From Lewinellaceae bacterium (GTDB lineage Bacteria; Bacteroidota; Bacteroidia; Chitinophagales; Saprospiraceae), in the NCBI GenBank assembly GCA_020636405.1, contig JACJXW010000005.1, positions 682,001-746,000 of the forward strand: a DNA stretch of 64,000 nucleotides, read 5' to 3'. Within the stretch, counting starts at the first letter, position 1; each line of letters starts with the position of its first letter. A model generated the notes under the pieces. The model saw nothing but the letters and a program-made list of their open reading frames with translations. It was not told the origin of the DNA and ran no database searches. The translations under genes were made by a program, and so were the position numbers. Shown piece by piece: positions 16,484-25,276 of this stretch.

Positions 16484-16587
16484 GATTCGTTGATTCGTGA
16501 TTCGTGATTCGTGATTCGTTGATTCGTTGATTCGTGATTCGTTGATTCGTGATTCGTTGATTCGTGATTCGTGATTCGTTGATTCGT
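16484..16587. repeat. Array of 14 GATTCGT units upstream of ligA
   Basis: Fourteen GATTCG units begin at 16484, 16492, 16499, 16506, 16513, 16521, 16529, 16536, 16544, 16551, 16559, 16566, 16573 and 16581, spaced 7 or 8 bases (GATTCGT or GATTCGTT). The array begins 6 bases upstream of the ligA ATG, so it occupies the expected 5' leader and possibly the promoter spacer. Period 7/8 can change by slippage. Confidence 0.9.
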
Positions 16588-16726
16588 AGCCTTCTCAGAG
16601 CGCCGTAGCCTTCTCGAAGGTGATGGCGAAGGCGGGGATTCGTTCCTATGGGATTGGCCCTCGTTGTAGGTTCATGGAACGAAGTATACTCCCCTCGGGC
16701 ATGAGAGGTGAAATTTTGGCAATTTT

Positions 16727-16825
16727 ATTTTTGTGGCCTGCAAGGCGAAAAGCGCAGGCATAGCCGTAGCTATGGCGTCCCGCTTTTTAAGAAAAAGCGA
16801 GATCAACGCCGCAGGACGCAAAAAG
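16727..16825. repeat. Multi-hairpin palindromic element
   Basis: Imperfect outer repeats (TTTTTGTGGCCTGC against GCAGGACGCAAAAA) enclose two exact hairpins: CATAGC/GCTATG (16759-16774) and CGCTTTTT/AAAAAGCG (16781-16799). About 100 bases long, non-coding, and it looks like a dispersed structured repeat. I saw no second copy in this window. Confidence 0.45.
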
Positions 16826-17000
16826 AAAGAGACAAAAATCACTTCTTGTATATCCTTTTCTGCGGATAAATTTAGGCCTTATGGCCAAGAAAGCCAAGTT
16901 GGCGGCCAATTACGGGATGGGTGAAAATAAATTTAAAAAAAATAAATCTGAGGCAACATTATGAAGATAGAGTACGTATAACACTAAGAGGGTTTTTTAC

Positions 17001-17029
17001 AAAAAAAAACCGGCCACTAAAGGGCCGGT
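17001..17029 (-). terminator. Intrinsic terminator for leftward transcription
   Basis: On the minus strand, stem ACCGGCC (from 17029 down), a 7-base loop and GGCCGGT are followed directly by a run of nine T (17009-17001). This is a textbook rho-independent terminator. The nearest upstream gene on that strand is the OppC-like permease, about 530 bases away, so it probably ends that operon or a short unannotated transcript. Confidence 0.7.
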
Positions 17030-17557
17030 CATTCAAAGAGCTTTGAGAGGCTATCTACATACCAAAAATGAGGATATCCTTTGATACCCCCGAAATCTTT
17101 CATAGGATTATAAATGCATTCGTGGGATTACTACCTGAACTGTTGTTCTACATCTTCACTTTTCCGGCCTTCTCTTCCGAAGGCGCCCGCCAACAGTCGT
17201 TCATCATCGTTGACAATACAAATGTCTACAATTTTTGAAGGCTCCTGAAGTACAATTCCTAAGATTACTGTTTTGTATGTTCGGTTTTAAAATTGAATTA
17301 AATATTGATTATCAGGTTTTTAAGGTTGAAGTTAATTTTGTTGACTGTGTTTTTGGAAAGGCTCTGAACACCAAACGCCGCTTTTTTCTGTAGTTTTTTT
17401 CGTTTGGATACCTGGAGAAGTGAGCCGTTTGATTTTTGATGTGCGATTTATGATGTTCGATTTATGATGTGGAATGGGCAAGAACAGGGCTTCCTCCGGA
17501 AGACAACACGTAGTCCACATCGCAAATCAAAAATCGCAAATCCCACATCACCCATCC

Positions 17558-18871
17558 TCACCCCCTCAACCGCGGGTCGAGCGCATCGGTCAGCCCTTCG
17601 CCCAGCAGGTTAAAGATGGTTACGGTGAGGAAGATGGCGAAGCCGGGGAAGATGGCCAGCCACCAGGCCGACACCTGCGAACGGGCCAGCCGCAGCAGGG
17701 ACCCCCAGGTGACCTGCTCGGGCGGCACCCCGACGCTGAGAAAAGAGAGGAAAGCTTCCAGAAGTATGGCGCTGGCCACCCCGAAAGCGATGGTGATGAG
17801 CACCGGCGTCAGGGCGTTGGGGATGGCGTGGCGGAAGATGATGCGCCACTCGCTGAAGCCCAGCGCCTGGGCGGCCTCGATGTATTCCAGGCTGCGGATG
17901 CGCAGCAGTTCCGCCCGGATAAAGCGGGCAATGCCGGTCCACCGGATCAGGCCGATAATGGCCATCACGTACAAAATCGAGGGCCTTTCAATTACAGCCA
18001 GAATGCTCAGCACCAACAACAGGGCGGGTACCGAGCTGATCACCTCGATCAGGCGCATGACCATAATATCGAGGGGCAGGGTTATGGGCTTACCGAGTGG
18101 AGGTATCCGCCGCAGTGCCCGCGCCAGCAGGTTCACCAGGGACATGATGGCCACCGTAATGCCGATGCTCTTTAGCAGTTCTATACTGAAGGTACCTTCG
18201 CTGAAGGCGTAGGCACGGGCAGTAAAAGCATAAAAAATGCTGGCCAGCAGGCCTGCTGTATTCAGGATCAGCCCGATGAGGGAGGCCTGGAAGCGGTCGT
18301 CTCCAAAATAGCCGGCCAGAGCACCGAAAAATATACCGATAATGGCGGCGATCGACATCGATACCACGCCCACCAGCATAGCAATGCGTGTGCCGGCGAT
18401 CATCCCGGCACCTACGTCGCGGCCCAGTTGATCGGTGCCCAGCCAGTGCCGGAAACGCCACGATTGAATGTTCTGCTTATCACCCGGCGCCCGGTAATTG
18501 TTGTTTTTCCGGTCAATAGTGGTGGCCGAGTAGGGGATCGGCGCCCATACCACTTTTTCATAATCGTGTTCCCGCCAGCCCTTCTGAAAGAATTGGGCTT
18601 CCCAGGTGGACAGGCCAAGGCCTACGGCGTATTGTTTGAAAACAGGAAAATAGGTTTCGCCATCTATCCGGCAGTACAACGGCCGTTCATTGGCAATGAA
18701 ATCGGCGGTAAGGGCAATAAAAAGGAGCAGGTACAATAATCGCAGCGACCATACGGCCAGGCGGTTCTTGCGGAACTGCCGGCGCACAATGGCCCAGTAA
18801 CTCTCCCCCATGGCCTGCCGGCGGGCGATCCCTTCTGCAGTATCTTTCTCTTTTTTTACTCCGATCAACAT
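17558..18871 (-). CDS. OppC/YejE-like ABC transporter permease with insertion
   Basis: A 437-residue inner-membrane permease of a peptide-type ABC importer. The N-terminal segment (RLAVWSLRLLYLLLFIALTADFIANERPL) and the periplasmic stretch (YFPVFKQYAVGL) recall YejE. The permease core begins at HWLGTDQLGRDVGAGMIAGTR, and the EAA-loop region reads EYIEAAQALGFSEWRIIFRHAIPN. Between GALAGYFGDD and the next core helix there are about 90 extra residues with two additional predicted helices; usual family members are about 290-340 residues. It is cotranscribed with the OppB-like gene (3-base gap). No ATPase gene is nearby. Confidence 0.9.
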   Translation of the reverse strand: MLIGVKKEKDTAEGIARRQAMGESYWAIVRRQFRKNRLAVWSLRLLYLLLFIALTADFIANERPLYCRIDGETYFPVFKQYAVGLGLSTWEAQFFQKGWREHDYEKVVWAPIPYSATTIDRKNNNYRAPGDKQNIQSWRFRHWLGTDQLGRDVGAGMIAGTRIAMLVGVVSMSIAAIIGIFFGALAGYFGDDRFQASLIGLILNTAGLLASIFYAFTARAYAFSEGTFSIELLKSIGITVAIMSLVNLLARALRRIPPLGKPITLPLDIMVMRLIEVISSVPALLLVLSILAVIERPSILYVMAIIGLIRWTGIARFIRAELLRIRSLEYIEAAQALGFSEWRIIFRHAIPNALTPVLITIAFGVASAILLEAFLSFLSVGVPPEQVTWGSLLRLARSQVSAWWLAIFPGFAIFLTVTIFNLLGEGLTDALDPRLRG

Positions 18872-18874
18872 AAT

Positions 18875-20296
18875 CTATCTCTTATTGCGGCTGTAGGATA
18901 CCCGGGGGTCAGCCCAGGCGTATAACAGGTCGGCGATCAGTATACCCGCCATGGTCAGAATGGCGGAGAGCATCAGCACAGTATATACCACCGGCCAGTC
19001 TCGTTGTGTGATGGCGTCGATGGTGAGTTTTCCCATGCCGGGAATATTGAAAATGACCTCTATGGCTACCGAGCCGGCAAAGACGGCCGGGAAAATATTG
19101 GCGAACAGGGTGATAATGGGAAAGAGCGAGTTCCGGAATGCATGTTTCCAGATGACTGCCCGGCTGCTCAACCCTTTGGCCCAGGCCGTGCGGATGTAAT
19201 CCTGCCGGATGACATTCAGCATGCCGCCCCGCATCTGCCGGGAGATGAAGGCCAGAGCGCCGTATGCCAGGCAGAAAACGGGCAGGCCCAGGTGGGAGGC
19301 CGTCTCCCGGAAACGGCTCCAGAAAGGGGCCTCCCGGGGCAGGTTGCCCAGCCCGATCGAAGGGAACCAGTCCATCCCGTATTCCGGGGTAGTGAAAAAG
19401 ACCAGCAGCATGGTGCCGATCCAGAAACTCGGCAGGGAGTACAAAATGAAGAGGGTGATGGTCGAAGCGCGGTCAAAAAAAGACCCTTTCCAGATGGCCG
19501 AAAAGACGCCCAGAGGGATCGACAGCAGATAGGCCAGCAGTATGGCCATGCCGTTGATGAGCACCGTCCAGAACAGCGCGTCTTTCATTTTGTCGGCCAC
19601 CGGGCGGCTGTCGTAATAGGAGATCCCGAAATCCAGTTTCAGAAACCCCGCCAGCCAGTTGTGGTATTGATTATCGAGCCCGTACCATTTGATGTCGGGC
19701 AGGTAAAGCAGCTCCGGGCGGGCTTTTTCCTTGACAGCTTCATAGCTGCTGCTCAACTCCCGCAGGGGTTGCTGCAGGGAAGCCTGCAGGTTGCTGTCCT
19801 GGGCCGCCAGGGTTTCGGCTTCGTCCAGCAAGCTACTGATCCTGATGTCTGAATGGGTAAGGAAGAGCTGCTGCAGAGCGGAACGGATGCCCCGGAATGT
19901 ATTGCTTTCTTGCTGGGAGGAAACTTCCTGCAGGGTGTAATTCATCCTCAGGAGCTGATGGTAGTATGCCGAGATCGGCTCCCAGTTGCCGTATTGGGCG
20001 ATGAGCTTCGAAAGGTTCTCACGGTGGTCCCGGCGCAGGATGTTGTACAAGGTATCCGGATAGGCAGCCGGAGAAAGGCCCAGGTAAAAGGCTGGTTTGT
20101 TCAACCCCAGGAAGTCGGCTGTTTCGCGGTATATGCGCTCGGCATTGGACAGGTTTTGCTGATCCGGGCCAAAACCCCTCAGTTTCAACTCCACGGGATC
20201 ACCGGGGGCTACTTTGCTAAGGCCAAAGGCCAGCAGGGAGATCACCAGCAGCGTGGGAATGAAAATGAGGACTCGTTTTAGCAAGTATTGTAACAT
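18875..20296 (-). CDS. OppB/YejB-like ABC transporter permease with large periplasmic insertion
   Basis: A 473-residue permease. The first helix (LLKRVLIFIPTLLVISLLAFGLSKVAPGDPV, residues 5-35) is typical of DppB/OppB, as are FLKLDFGISYYDSRPV, the helices from about 240 on, and the coupling region DYIRTAWAKGLSSRAVIWKHAFRN. Between helix 1 and helix 2 lies a polar, partly helical segment of about 190 residues, roughly 100-130 longer than usual. It forms the membrane channel together with the OppC-like protein encoded 3 bases downstream. A 107-base spacer with hairpins separates it from the upstream binding-protein gene. Confidence 0.9.
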   Translation of the reverse strand: MLQYLLKRVLIFIPTLLVISLLAFGLSKVAPGDPVELKLRGFGPDQQNLSNAERIYRETADFLGLNKPAFYLGLSPAAYPDTLYNILRRDHRENLSKLIAQYGNWEPISAYYHQLLRMNYTLQEVSSQQESNTFRGIRSALQQLFLTHSDIRISSLLDEAETLAAQDSNLQASLQQPLRELSSSYEAVKEKARPELLYLPDIKWYGLDNQYHNWLAGFLKLDFGISYYDSRPVADKMKDALFWTVLINGMAILLAYLLSIPLGVFSAIWKGSFFDRASTITLFILYSLPSFWIGTMLLVFFTTPEYGMDWFPSIGLGNLPREAPFWSRFRETASHLGLPVFCLAYGALAFISRQMRGGMLNVIRQDYIRTAWAKGLSSRAVIWKHAFRNSLFPIITLFANIFPAVFAGSVAIEVIFNIPGMGKLTIDAITQRDWPVVYTVLMLSAILTMAGILIADLLYAWADPRVSYSRNKR

Positions 20297-20403
20297 CTGA
20301 CATATGCTTTACTGGCCGGCCGGGCCTTATGGCCTCCTTCTCCGTTTGCTTCCTGTATTTCCTGTACGGGAAAGGAGCTGTCGGGTTCCGGCCTGTCCTC
20401 GTT
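20297..20403 (-). promoter_or_regulatory. Intercistronic hairpins between binding protein and permease genes
   Basis: The spacer contains two hairpin-forming segments: GGCCGGGCC...GGCC around 20313-20333 and TTTCC/GGAAA (20358-20373) extended by flanking GCT/AGC pairs. Such structures often protect the upstream message or reduce read-through; here they would favour more binding protein than permease. The role is inferred. Confidence 0.35.
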
Positions 20404-22188
20404 TTATTCCCTCTGCCGGAGTTTGAGCTGGCCGGGGAAGTAGCCGGGGAAAATTGGCGTTGGGGTGATCTCAAAGCGTTTGTGGATGGCTATGCGGCTG
20501 GTCGGCACCATCAGGTAGACGAGCGGCATCTCATCGTAGAGCATCGCCTGCAGTTTTTTGTACAGGCGCGTGCGCTCCGCTTCATCCAGTGTGACCTGGA
20601 TCTGGTCGATCAGGGCGTCGGATTCCGCGGTGGCGAAGCCGGTGCGGTCGTCACCCTCCGAGTGGAAGTCCTGTTTGGGTTCCCACAGAGAAGGAGAAAT
20701 GCTTTTACCCCAGGGGGCCAGTTCAAAATCGCGCCGTTTGAAATCGTCGGCCAGTACGGCGAATTCTTTGGCCTCGATCTGTATGTCAATGCCCGCCTTT
20801 TTGGCCGATTCCTGGACCAGCAGGGCGACGTTCTGTATGTTGTCTCTGCCGGCGACGATCTTGTAATTGAGGGAAAGTTCTTCCAGTTGGCCGTTGATCA
20901 CTTTATCGACGATGCCGTTGTTGTTGGTGTCTGTCCATCCGGCTTCCTTGAGCAGTTCCCTGGCCTTCTCGGGGTCGTAGGGGATGGGCTTCAGGTCGTT
21001 GTTGTAGTAGGAAAAAGAGGGGTGTACCGGGCTGGCGTAGGGTGAACCCAGGCCGTTGTAGACGGTTTCGATGATCTCTTCCACATTGACGGCGTAGGCC
21101 AGGGCCCGCCGTACCCGCTTGTCCGAGAGTTTAGGCAGGCGGGTGTTGATGTAGATGAAGGTGTTGCCCAGTAGCGGTGGGCTGTAAAAGTTGTATCGTT
21201 TGGCGGTGAACTCATTTTTCTGCAAGTCGTCGAAGTCATTGGGCGAGATATTGGCCATGGCGTCGATTTGCAGGTCCTTGAGGGCGGTGACCGCAGCATT
21301 GGCGTCGGTAATAGGCAAAAAGATGAACTTATCCGGAAAGCCTGCCAGGGCGGGGTATTTTTCTACCAACCCCTCCCCCCAGTAGTTTTCCTTTTTGGCG
21401 ACTACCAGGCGCTGTCCGGTTTCCCAGCTTTCGAAGCGGTACGGGCCGCAGCCGGAGACGCCTTCCTTTTCACGGCTGAATTTCGGGCTGGTAAATAGGT
21501 CGGCAAATTGCTGGAGGCGGGGGTCGTTTTGCGCCAGCTCAGCGGCCTTTGCCTCATCGGAGAGTTCGGCGAGGGAAAAGTCCTTGAGTAAACTCTGAGG
21601 GTCGTACAGATAAGCTGGAAATACGGGGAGAGCAGCACCAATGGCCTCTTCTCCCAGAATGTATTTTTTATTGGCAAGCACTGTAAACCGCCGCGGGTTG
21701 TCGGGGTCTACTTGCACCTCTTTGATAAAGGACAGGTATGCACGGTAGGCGGGGGCGGGTACTCTGGGGTTGAGCACGGCCTTCAGCGTGAAAATATAAT
21801 CCTCGGCGGTTACCGGGCTTCCATTGTCCCAGACTGCCTCATCGTGGATCTCAAAGGTGTAAGCCATGCCGCCGGCATACGGGCCATCCGTGATGGTGGC
21901 GATCACAGGCCTGGATTTGACGAGTTGCGGCACGATCTCCAGGCTTTGAGGGTCGATGTTCAGTAAATACTGGAACACGGTATTGGCCACGATGCGGGCA
22001 TAGGTACTGGTGGAAAGGGCGGGGTTTAGCCGGTCGGGCTCCGCATCGATCTGAAGGACTGCTTCGTTCAGCGGGCGGTTGAGTTCAAAAATAACAGCGT
22101 CCTCCGTTGTCTCGGAGGGGTCTTTACACCCTGAATCGATGACCAAAAAGAGGGCCAGGAGGGCCGAAAGCGCATAAATGGGTTTCAT
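20404..22188 (-). CDS. Peptide-type ABC substrate-binding lipoprotein 2
   Basis: The start at 22188 (MKPIYALSAL) is preferred over 22224 because it places a lipoprotein signal at the N-terminus, with the lipidated Cys in VIDSGC; the product is 594 residues. This is family 5 of extracellular solute-binding proteins: EPDRLNPALSTSTYARIV, YTFEIHDEAVWDNGSPVTAED, GCGPYRFESWETGQRLVV, and LSDKRVRRALAYAVNVEEII. It captures peptides or a similar ligand for the downstream permeases. It is clearly a paralogue of the upstream gene, so one pair of permeases may serve two binding proteins. Confidence 0.9.
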   Translation of the reverse strand: MKPIYALSALLALFLVIDSGCKDPSETTEDAVIFELNRPLNEAVLQIDAEPDRLNPALSTSTYARIVANTVFQYLLNIDPQSLEIVPQLVKSRPVIATITDGPYAGGMAYTFEIHDEAVWDNGSPVTAEDYIFTLKAVLNPRVPAPAYRAYLSFIKEVQVDPDNPRRFTVLANKKYILGEEAIGAALPVFPAYLYDPQSLLKDFSLAELSDEAKAAELAQNDPRLQQFADLFTSPKFSREKEGVSGCGPYRFESWETGQRLVVAKKENYWGEGLVEKYPALAGFPDKFIFLPITDANAAVTALKDLQIDAMANISPNDFDDLQKNEFTAKRYNFYSPPLLGNTFIYINTRLPKLSDKRVRRALAYAVNVEEIIETVYNGLGSPYASPVHPSFSYYNNDLKPIPYDPEKARELLKEAGWTDTNNNGIVDKVINGQLEELSLNYKIVAGRDNIQNVALLVQESAKKAGIDIQIEAKEFAVLADDFKRRDFELAPWGKSISPSLWEPKQDFHSEGDDRTGFATAESDALIDQIQVTLDEAERTRLYKKLQAMLYDEMPLVYLMVPTSRIAIHKRFEITPTPIFPGYFPGQLKLRQRE

Positions 22189-22239
22189 TCGAGTGGATTG
22201 TTGGCGTTTAAAAACTGGGTTCACTAATTCGGCGGTGGT

Positions 22240-22275
22240 GCAGGCGGCTCAGGCCTTTTGGCCTCAGGCGCCTGC
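22240..22275 (-). promoter_or_regulatory. 16-bp imperfect hairpin between the two binding-protein genes
   Basis: GCAGGCGGCTCAGGCC at 22240-22255 pairs with GGCCTCAGGCGCCTGC (22260-22275) with two mismatches. It lies in the 106-base gap between the two duplicated lipoprotein genes and could stabilise the first cistron's mRNA. No T-run follows, so full termination is less likely. Confidence 0.45.
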
Positions 22276-22294
22276 GTATTTCGGTACAATATAA

Positions 22295-24127
22295 TCAATT
22301 TGGCGCGGCATCCCACTTGATAAAGCTGTTTACTAAGTAGCCGGGCCGGCGAGCGGTGGGCTCCGCTTTAAACCGCTTGGAGATGGCGATGCGCTCCAAA
22401 GGGGCAAACAGGAAGATATAAGGTTGTTCCTCGTAGATCAGTTCCTGAAATTCCTGGTACAGTTGGTAGCGTTTATCCTCATCCAGGGCCACGCGGATTT
22501 CTTCGATCAGGCGGTCGGCCTCTGCATTGCTGAAGCTGACCCGGTTACCGCCGTCCGGGGTATCGCTCTCGGAATGCCAGAGCTGCTTGGGGTCGTCGAT
22601 GACGGGGTCCTGTGCCCAGGCGCCGGAGTAGAGTTCGTAGTCGCGCTTTTTGGCGTCGTCGATCAATACGGTGAATTCCTTGGCGACGATGTTGACTTTG
22701 ACGCCGGCCTTTTTGGCGTCGTTCTGGAAGAGCAGGGCCTGGCTGTTGGCGAACTTGCCGGCGGAGCTGACTTTGTATTCGAGTTCCATCTCCACCAGCT
22801 CGCCGTTGATCTCTTTATCGACGATGCCGTTTCCGTTGGTGTCTTCCCATCCGGCTTCAGCCAGCAGTGCCCGTGCCTTTTCCGGATTGTACTCGATGGG
22901 GGCGAGCCCTTTGTTGTAGTAAGACTTGGCGGGGTGAAAGGGGCCGACGGTACGTTCGGCCAGCCCGTAGAAGAGGTCCTCGATCAGGGCGGGCACATCG
23001 ACCAGATGGGCCAGGGCGCGGCGCACCCGCTTGTCGGCCAGCCGCGGCTTTTTATTGTTCATCGCAACAAAGTAGTAGACCAGGGAAGAGGGCGTATGCA
23101 GGTTGTACAGTTGGTTGACCATTTCATTTTCTCTGAGGTCGACAAAGTCTTTGGCGTCGATCTGGCCGGTCACATCAATTTGCTGGTCCTTGAGGGCGGT
23201 CACCGCAGCACTCTGGTCGGGAATGATGAGGAAGGATAATTTTTCGGGGTAGGCCTGCAGCAGCGGGAACCTGTCGGCGAGCTTATCCCCCCACCAGCCT
23301 TTCTTTCGGTTGAGCACGATGCGTTGCCCGGTTACCCATTCTTCAAACTCATAAGGGCCGGAGCCGACGATGAACCCTTTTTCCCGGGAGTACTGGGGCG
23401 AGTTGAAGGCGTCGGCAAAGTCCTGAACGGCCTGGCTTTCTTGTGCCAGCTGTCCGTTCGGCACGGCCGGGCCGGTGAGCTGGCTGACGTAAGCCGTGTC
23501 GGTAAGGTGGTTGAGGGGGACATTTTTCATCCATCCGTTGGGGTCGTAGACGTATTCCGGCAGAATGGGGATGTTGCTTACCGCTGTTTCGCCGATGATG
23601 TATTTCTTGTCGGTTAGAACCGTAAACTTTCGCGGATTGCCGGCGTCGATCTCGATGTCTCTGATGTAGTCGAGATAGGCGCGGATATTGGCTGCATTCA
23701 CCTTAGGGTTGAAAAGAGCCTTGAGGGTGAACTCGAAGTCTTTGCCGGTAATGGGCTGCCCGTTGTCCCAGGCAGCTTCTTCGTGGATCTCGAAGGTGTA
23801 GGCCACGCCGCCCTGGTATGGCCCTTCTGTGATCTCCTCGATACTGGGCCGGCTCTTGGCCAACTGAGGGGTGAGCTCCAATGTTTTGGGGTCAAAATGC
23901 AGAAGGTAGAGAAAGAGCTGTTCATTGACCACACGGGCATAGACATTGGTGGAGAGCAACATGTTGAGCCGGTCAGGTTCTGCCGGCAGGCGGGTATAGA
24001 CGGTATTATCCTGGTTTTTGAAAATACTGGGGTCTATGGTTTCCTCCTGCGGTTTTTTGTCCCCTTTACAGGCGGCTAACAGCAGGAAGAGAATAGCTAA
24101 AAGGCTGATAGAACGGATATGGATCAT
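22295..24127 (-). CDS. Peptide-type ABC substrate-binding lipoprotein 1
   Basis: A 610-residue lipoprotein: signal MIHIRSISLLAILFLLLAAC with lipid-attachment Cys20. Family 5 solute-binding hallmarks match those of the next gene: EPDRLNMLLSTNVYARVV, YTFEIHEEAAWDNGQPITGKD, GSGPYEFEEWVTGQRIVL, LADKRVRRALAHLVDVPALI. It is the first gene of a four-gene leftward operon (binding protein, binding protein, permease B, permease C). The shared motif order shows tandem duplication followed by divergence. The substrate is unknown; peptides are the default for the family. Confidence 0.9.
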   Translation of the reverse strand: MIHIRSISLLAILFLLLAACKGDKKPQEETIDPSIFKNQDNTVYTRLPAEPDRLNMLLSTNVYARVVNEQLFLYLLHFDPKTLELTPQLAKSRPSIEEITEGPYQGGVAYTFEIHEEAAWDNGQPITGKDFEFTLKALFNPKVNAANIRAYLDYIRDIEIDAGNPRKFTVLTDKKYIIGETAVSNIPILPEYVYDPNGWMKNVPLNHLTDTAYVSQLTGPAVPNGQLAQESQAVQDFADAFNSPQYSREKGFIVGSGPYEFEEWVTGQRIVLNRKKGWWGDKLADRFPLLQAYPEKLSFLIIPDQSAAVTALKDQQIDVTGQIDAKDFVDLRENEMVNQLYNLHTPSSLVYYFVAMNNKKPRLADKRVRRALAHLVDVPALIEDLFYGLAERTVGPFHPAKSYYNKGLAPIEYNPEKARALLAEAGWEDTNGNGIVDKEINGELVEMELEYKVSSAGKFANSQALLFQNDAKKAGVKVNIVAKEFTVLIDDAKKRDYELYSGAWAQDPVIDDPKQLWHSESDTPDGGNRVSFSNAEADRLIEEIRVALDEDKRYQLYQEFQELIYEEQPYIFLFAPLERIAISKRFKAEPTARRPGYLVNSFIKWDAAPN

Positions 24128-24361
24128 ATTTCTTTGGGATTTTCCTGGTGTGTTGCAGTTTTCCAGCTTTTTAAATAGAGAGCCCTAAATTACAGGATTT
24201 GGGCAGCAAATAAAAAAAAATTATCGCAGCATGTCCACAAGGACGGCTAAACCTTGGCTGTCTCTCCTTGTTCAATTACTGAAAATCAGGTGTTGTTGTC
24301 AGGGGAATCCTGAGCTTGTTCCGGCTTTGGGGATTTCGTCATATCAAACTTCAGTAATATT

Positions 24362-25273
24362 ATGTCTACAGTACTTATTGCCGGAGGCAGCGGCCTGATC
24401 GGCCGCAGGTTGAGCCAACTGCTTTTAGAGCAGGGCCACGAGGTGCTCCACCTCAGCCGTCAATCCCGGCCAGACGCGGCCATTCCTACTTACCGGTGGG
24501 CTCCCGGCGAGGGTTATATCGACGATGATGCGGTCCTGCGTGCTGATTACGTGATCAACCTTGCCGGCGCCGGAATTGCAGATAAACCCTGGACCAAAGC
24601 CCGCAAAAGGCTCATCATCGACAGCAGAGTGGAAGGGGCGCGCCTGTTGCTGTCCGCTTTCGGGCGGTTGCAGCATTTTCCCAAAGCCTACATTTCCAGT
24701 GCGGCCATTGGTTATTACGGCGAACGAGGAAGCCAGTGGGTAGATGAGCGTTCGGCGCCAGGAGCAGGATTTTTGGCGGAGAGTTGCGTGGCCTGGGAGG
24801 ACGCTATCGGCGAAGTGGCCCGCGCCGGGGTGCGTACGGTAGGCATACGCATCGGCATCGTGCTTTCTACTCAGGGAGGCGCCATGGAAAAGATGCTGCT
24901 GCCCTTCCAGTTCCGGCTCGGCACCTACTTTGGAGACGGCAGGCAGTGGTACAGCTGGATACATATCGATGATCTTTGCGGCATATTCATCCGGGCTATG
25001 GAGGATGACAGCATACAGGGTTTCTACAATGGCGTAGCTCCCAATCCGGTGTCCAACAAAGCCCTGGCCGAAGGCCTTCGGGAAGCATTGGGCAACCGGG
25101 CGGCGATCGCTCCCGTACCGGCCTTTGCCCTCCGGCTAGCTATGGGAGAAATGGCCGACGTGGTCCTTTTGAGTACCCGGGTGAGCTCCAAAAAGATCGA
25201 AAATGCAGGTTTTGACTTTTCCTTCCCCAACCTGAAAGAGGCCCTGGCCGACCTGCTGCAGCGGAGGGTTTGA
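24362..25273 (+). CDS. TIGR01777/SDR39U1-family NAD-dependent epimerase-like protein
   Basis: A 303-residue Rossmann-fold protein with dinucleotide motif GGSGLIG at 8-14 and an active-site-like stretch SSAAIGYYGERGSQWVDE (YxxxR arrangement) typical of this extended SDR subgroup. The C-terminal DUF1731 region contains PVPAFALRLAMGEMADVVLLSTRV. The cell-division-linked E. coli relative YfcH and human SDR39U1 have no firm substrate, so none is claimed. It is transcribed alone, convergent with the HAD-like gene. The spacer between them is a GATTCGT array ending in an 11-bp hairpin. Confidence 0.9.
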   Translation: MSTVLIAGGSGLIGRRLSQLLLEQGHEVLHLSRQSRPDAAIPTYRWAPGEGYIDDDAVLRADYVINLAGAGIADKPWTKARKRLIIDSRVEGARLLLSAFGRLQHFPKAYISSAAIGYYGERGSQWVDERSAPGAGFLAESCVAWEDAIGEVARAGVRTVGIRIGIVLSTQGGAMEKMLLPFQFRLGTYFGDGRQWYSWIHIDDLCGIFIRAMEDDSIQGFYNGVAPNPVSNKALAEGLREALGNRAAIAPVPAFALRLAMGEMADVVLLSTRVSSKKIENAGFDFSFPNLKEALADLLQRRV

Positions 25274-25276
25274 TTT

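Larger units (their letters stand above)
16479..17557. other. Repeat-rich non-coding region between ligA and the permease operon
   Basis: About 1.08 kb without a convincing gene. In order: the GATTCGT array; a direct repeat GTAGCCTTCTC at about 16587 and 16609; an inverted repeat CGTTCC/GGAACG at about 16642-16681; a multi-hairpin element (16727-16825); AT-rich DNA; an intrinsic terminator facing left (17001-17029); a possible decayed 45-codon frame (about 17145-17285, minus, no start codon); and inverted A/T-rich repeats around 17421-17555. The minus strand here may be the 3' untranslated tail of the permease operon. Confidence 0.6.

Noticed and set aside
14604..16493. A 629-codon open frame on the plus strand opposite ligA
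   Set aside because: LigA on the minus strand is certain from its motifs; the plus frame has no domain, is rich in GC-driven residues, and is a shadow of the GC-rich coding strand.
16484..16587. Regular repeats considered as a CRISPR array
   Set aside because: Units are 7-8 bases with no spacers of 25-40 bases and no cas genes in the window.
16727..16825. Multi-hairpin element considered as an integron attC site
   Set aside because: The paired GTTRRRY/RYYYAAC core sites could not be found, and no integrase or cassette series is present.
16733..16924. A 63-codon frame on the plus strand in the ligA upstream region
   Set aside because: It runs straight through the multi-hairpin element, so its codons are explained by the repeat.
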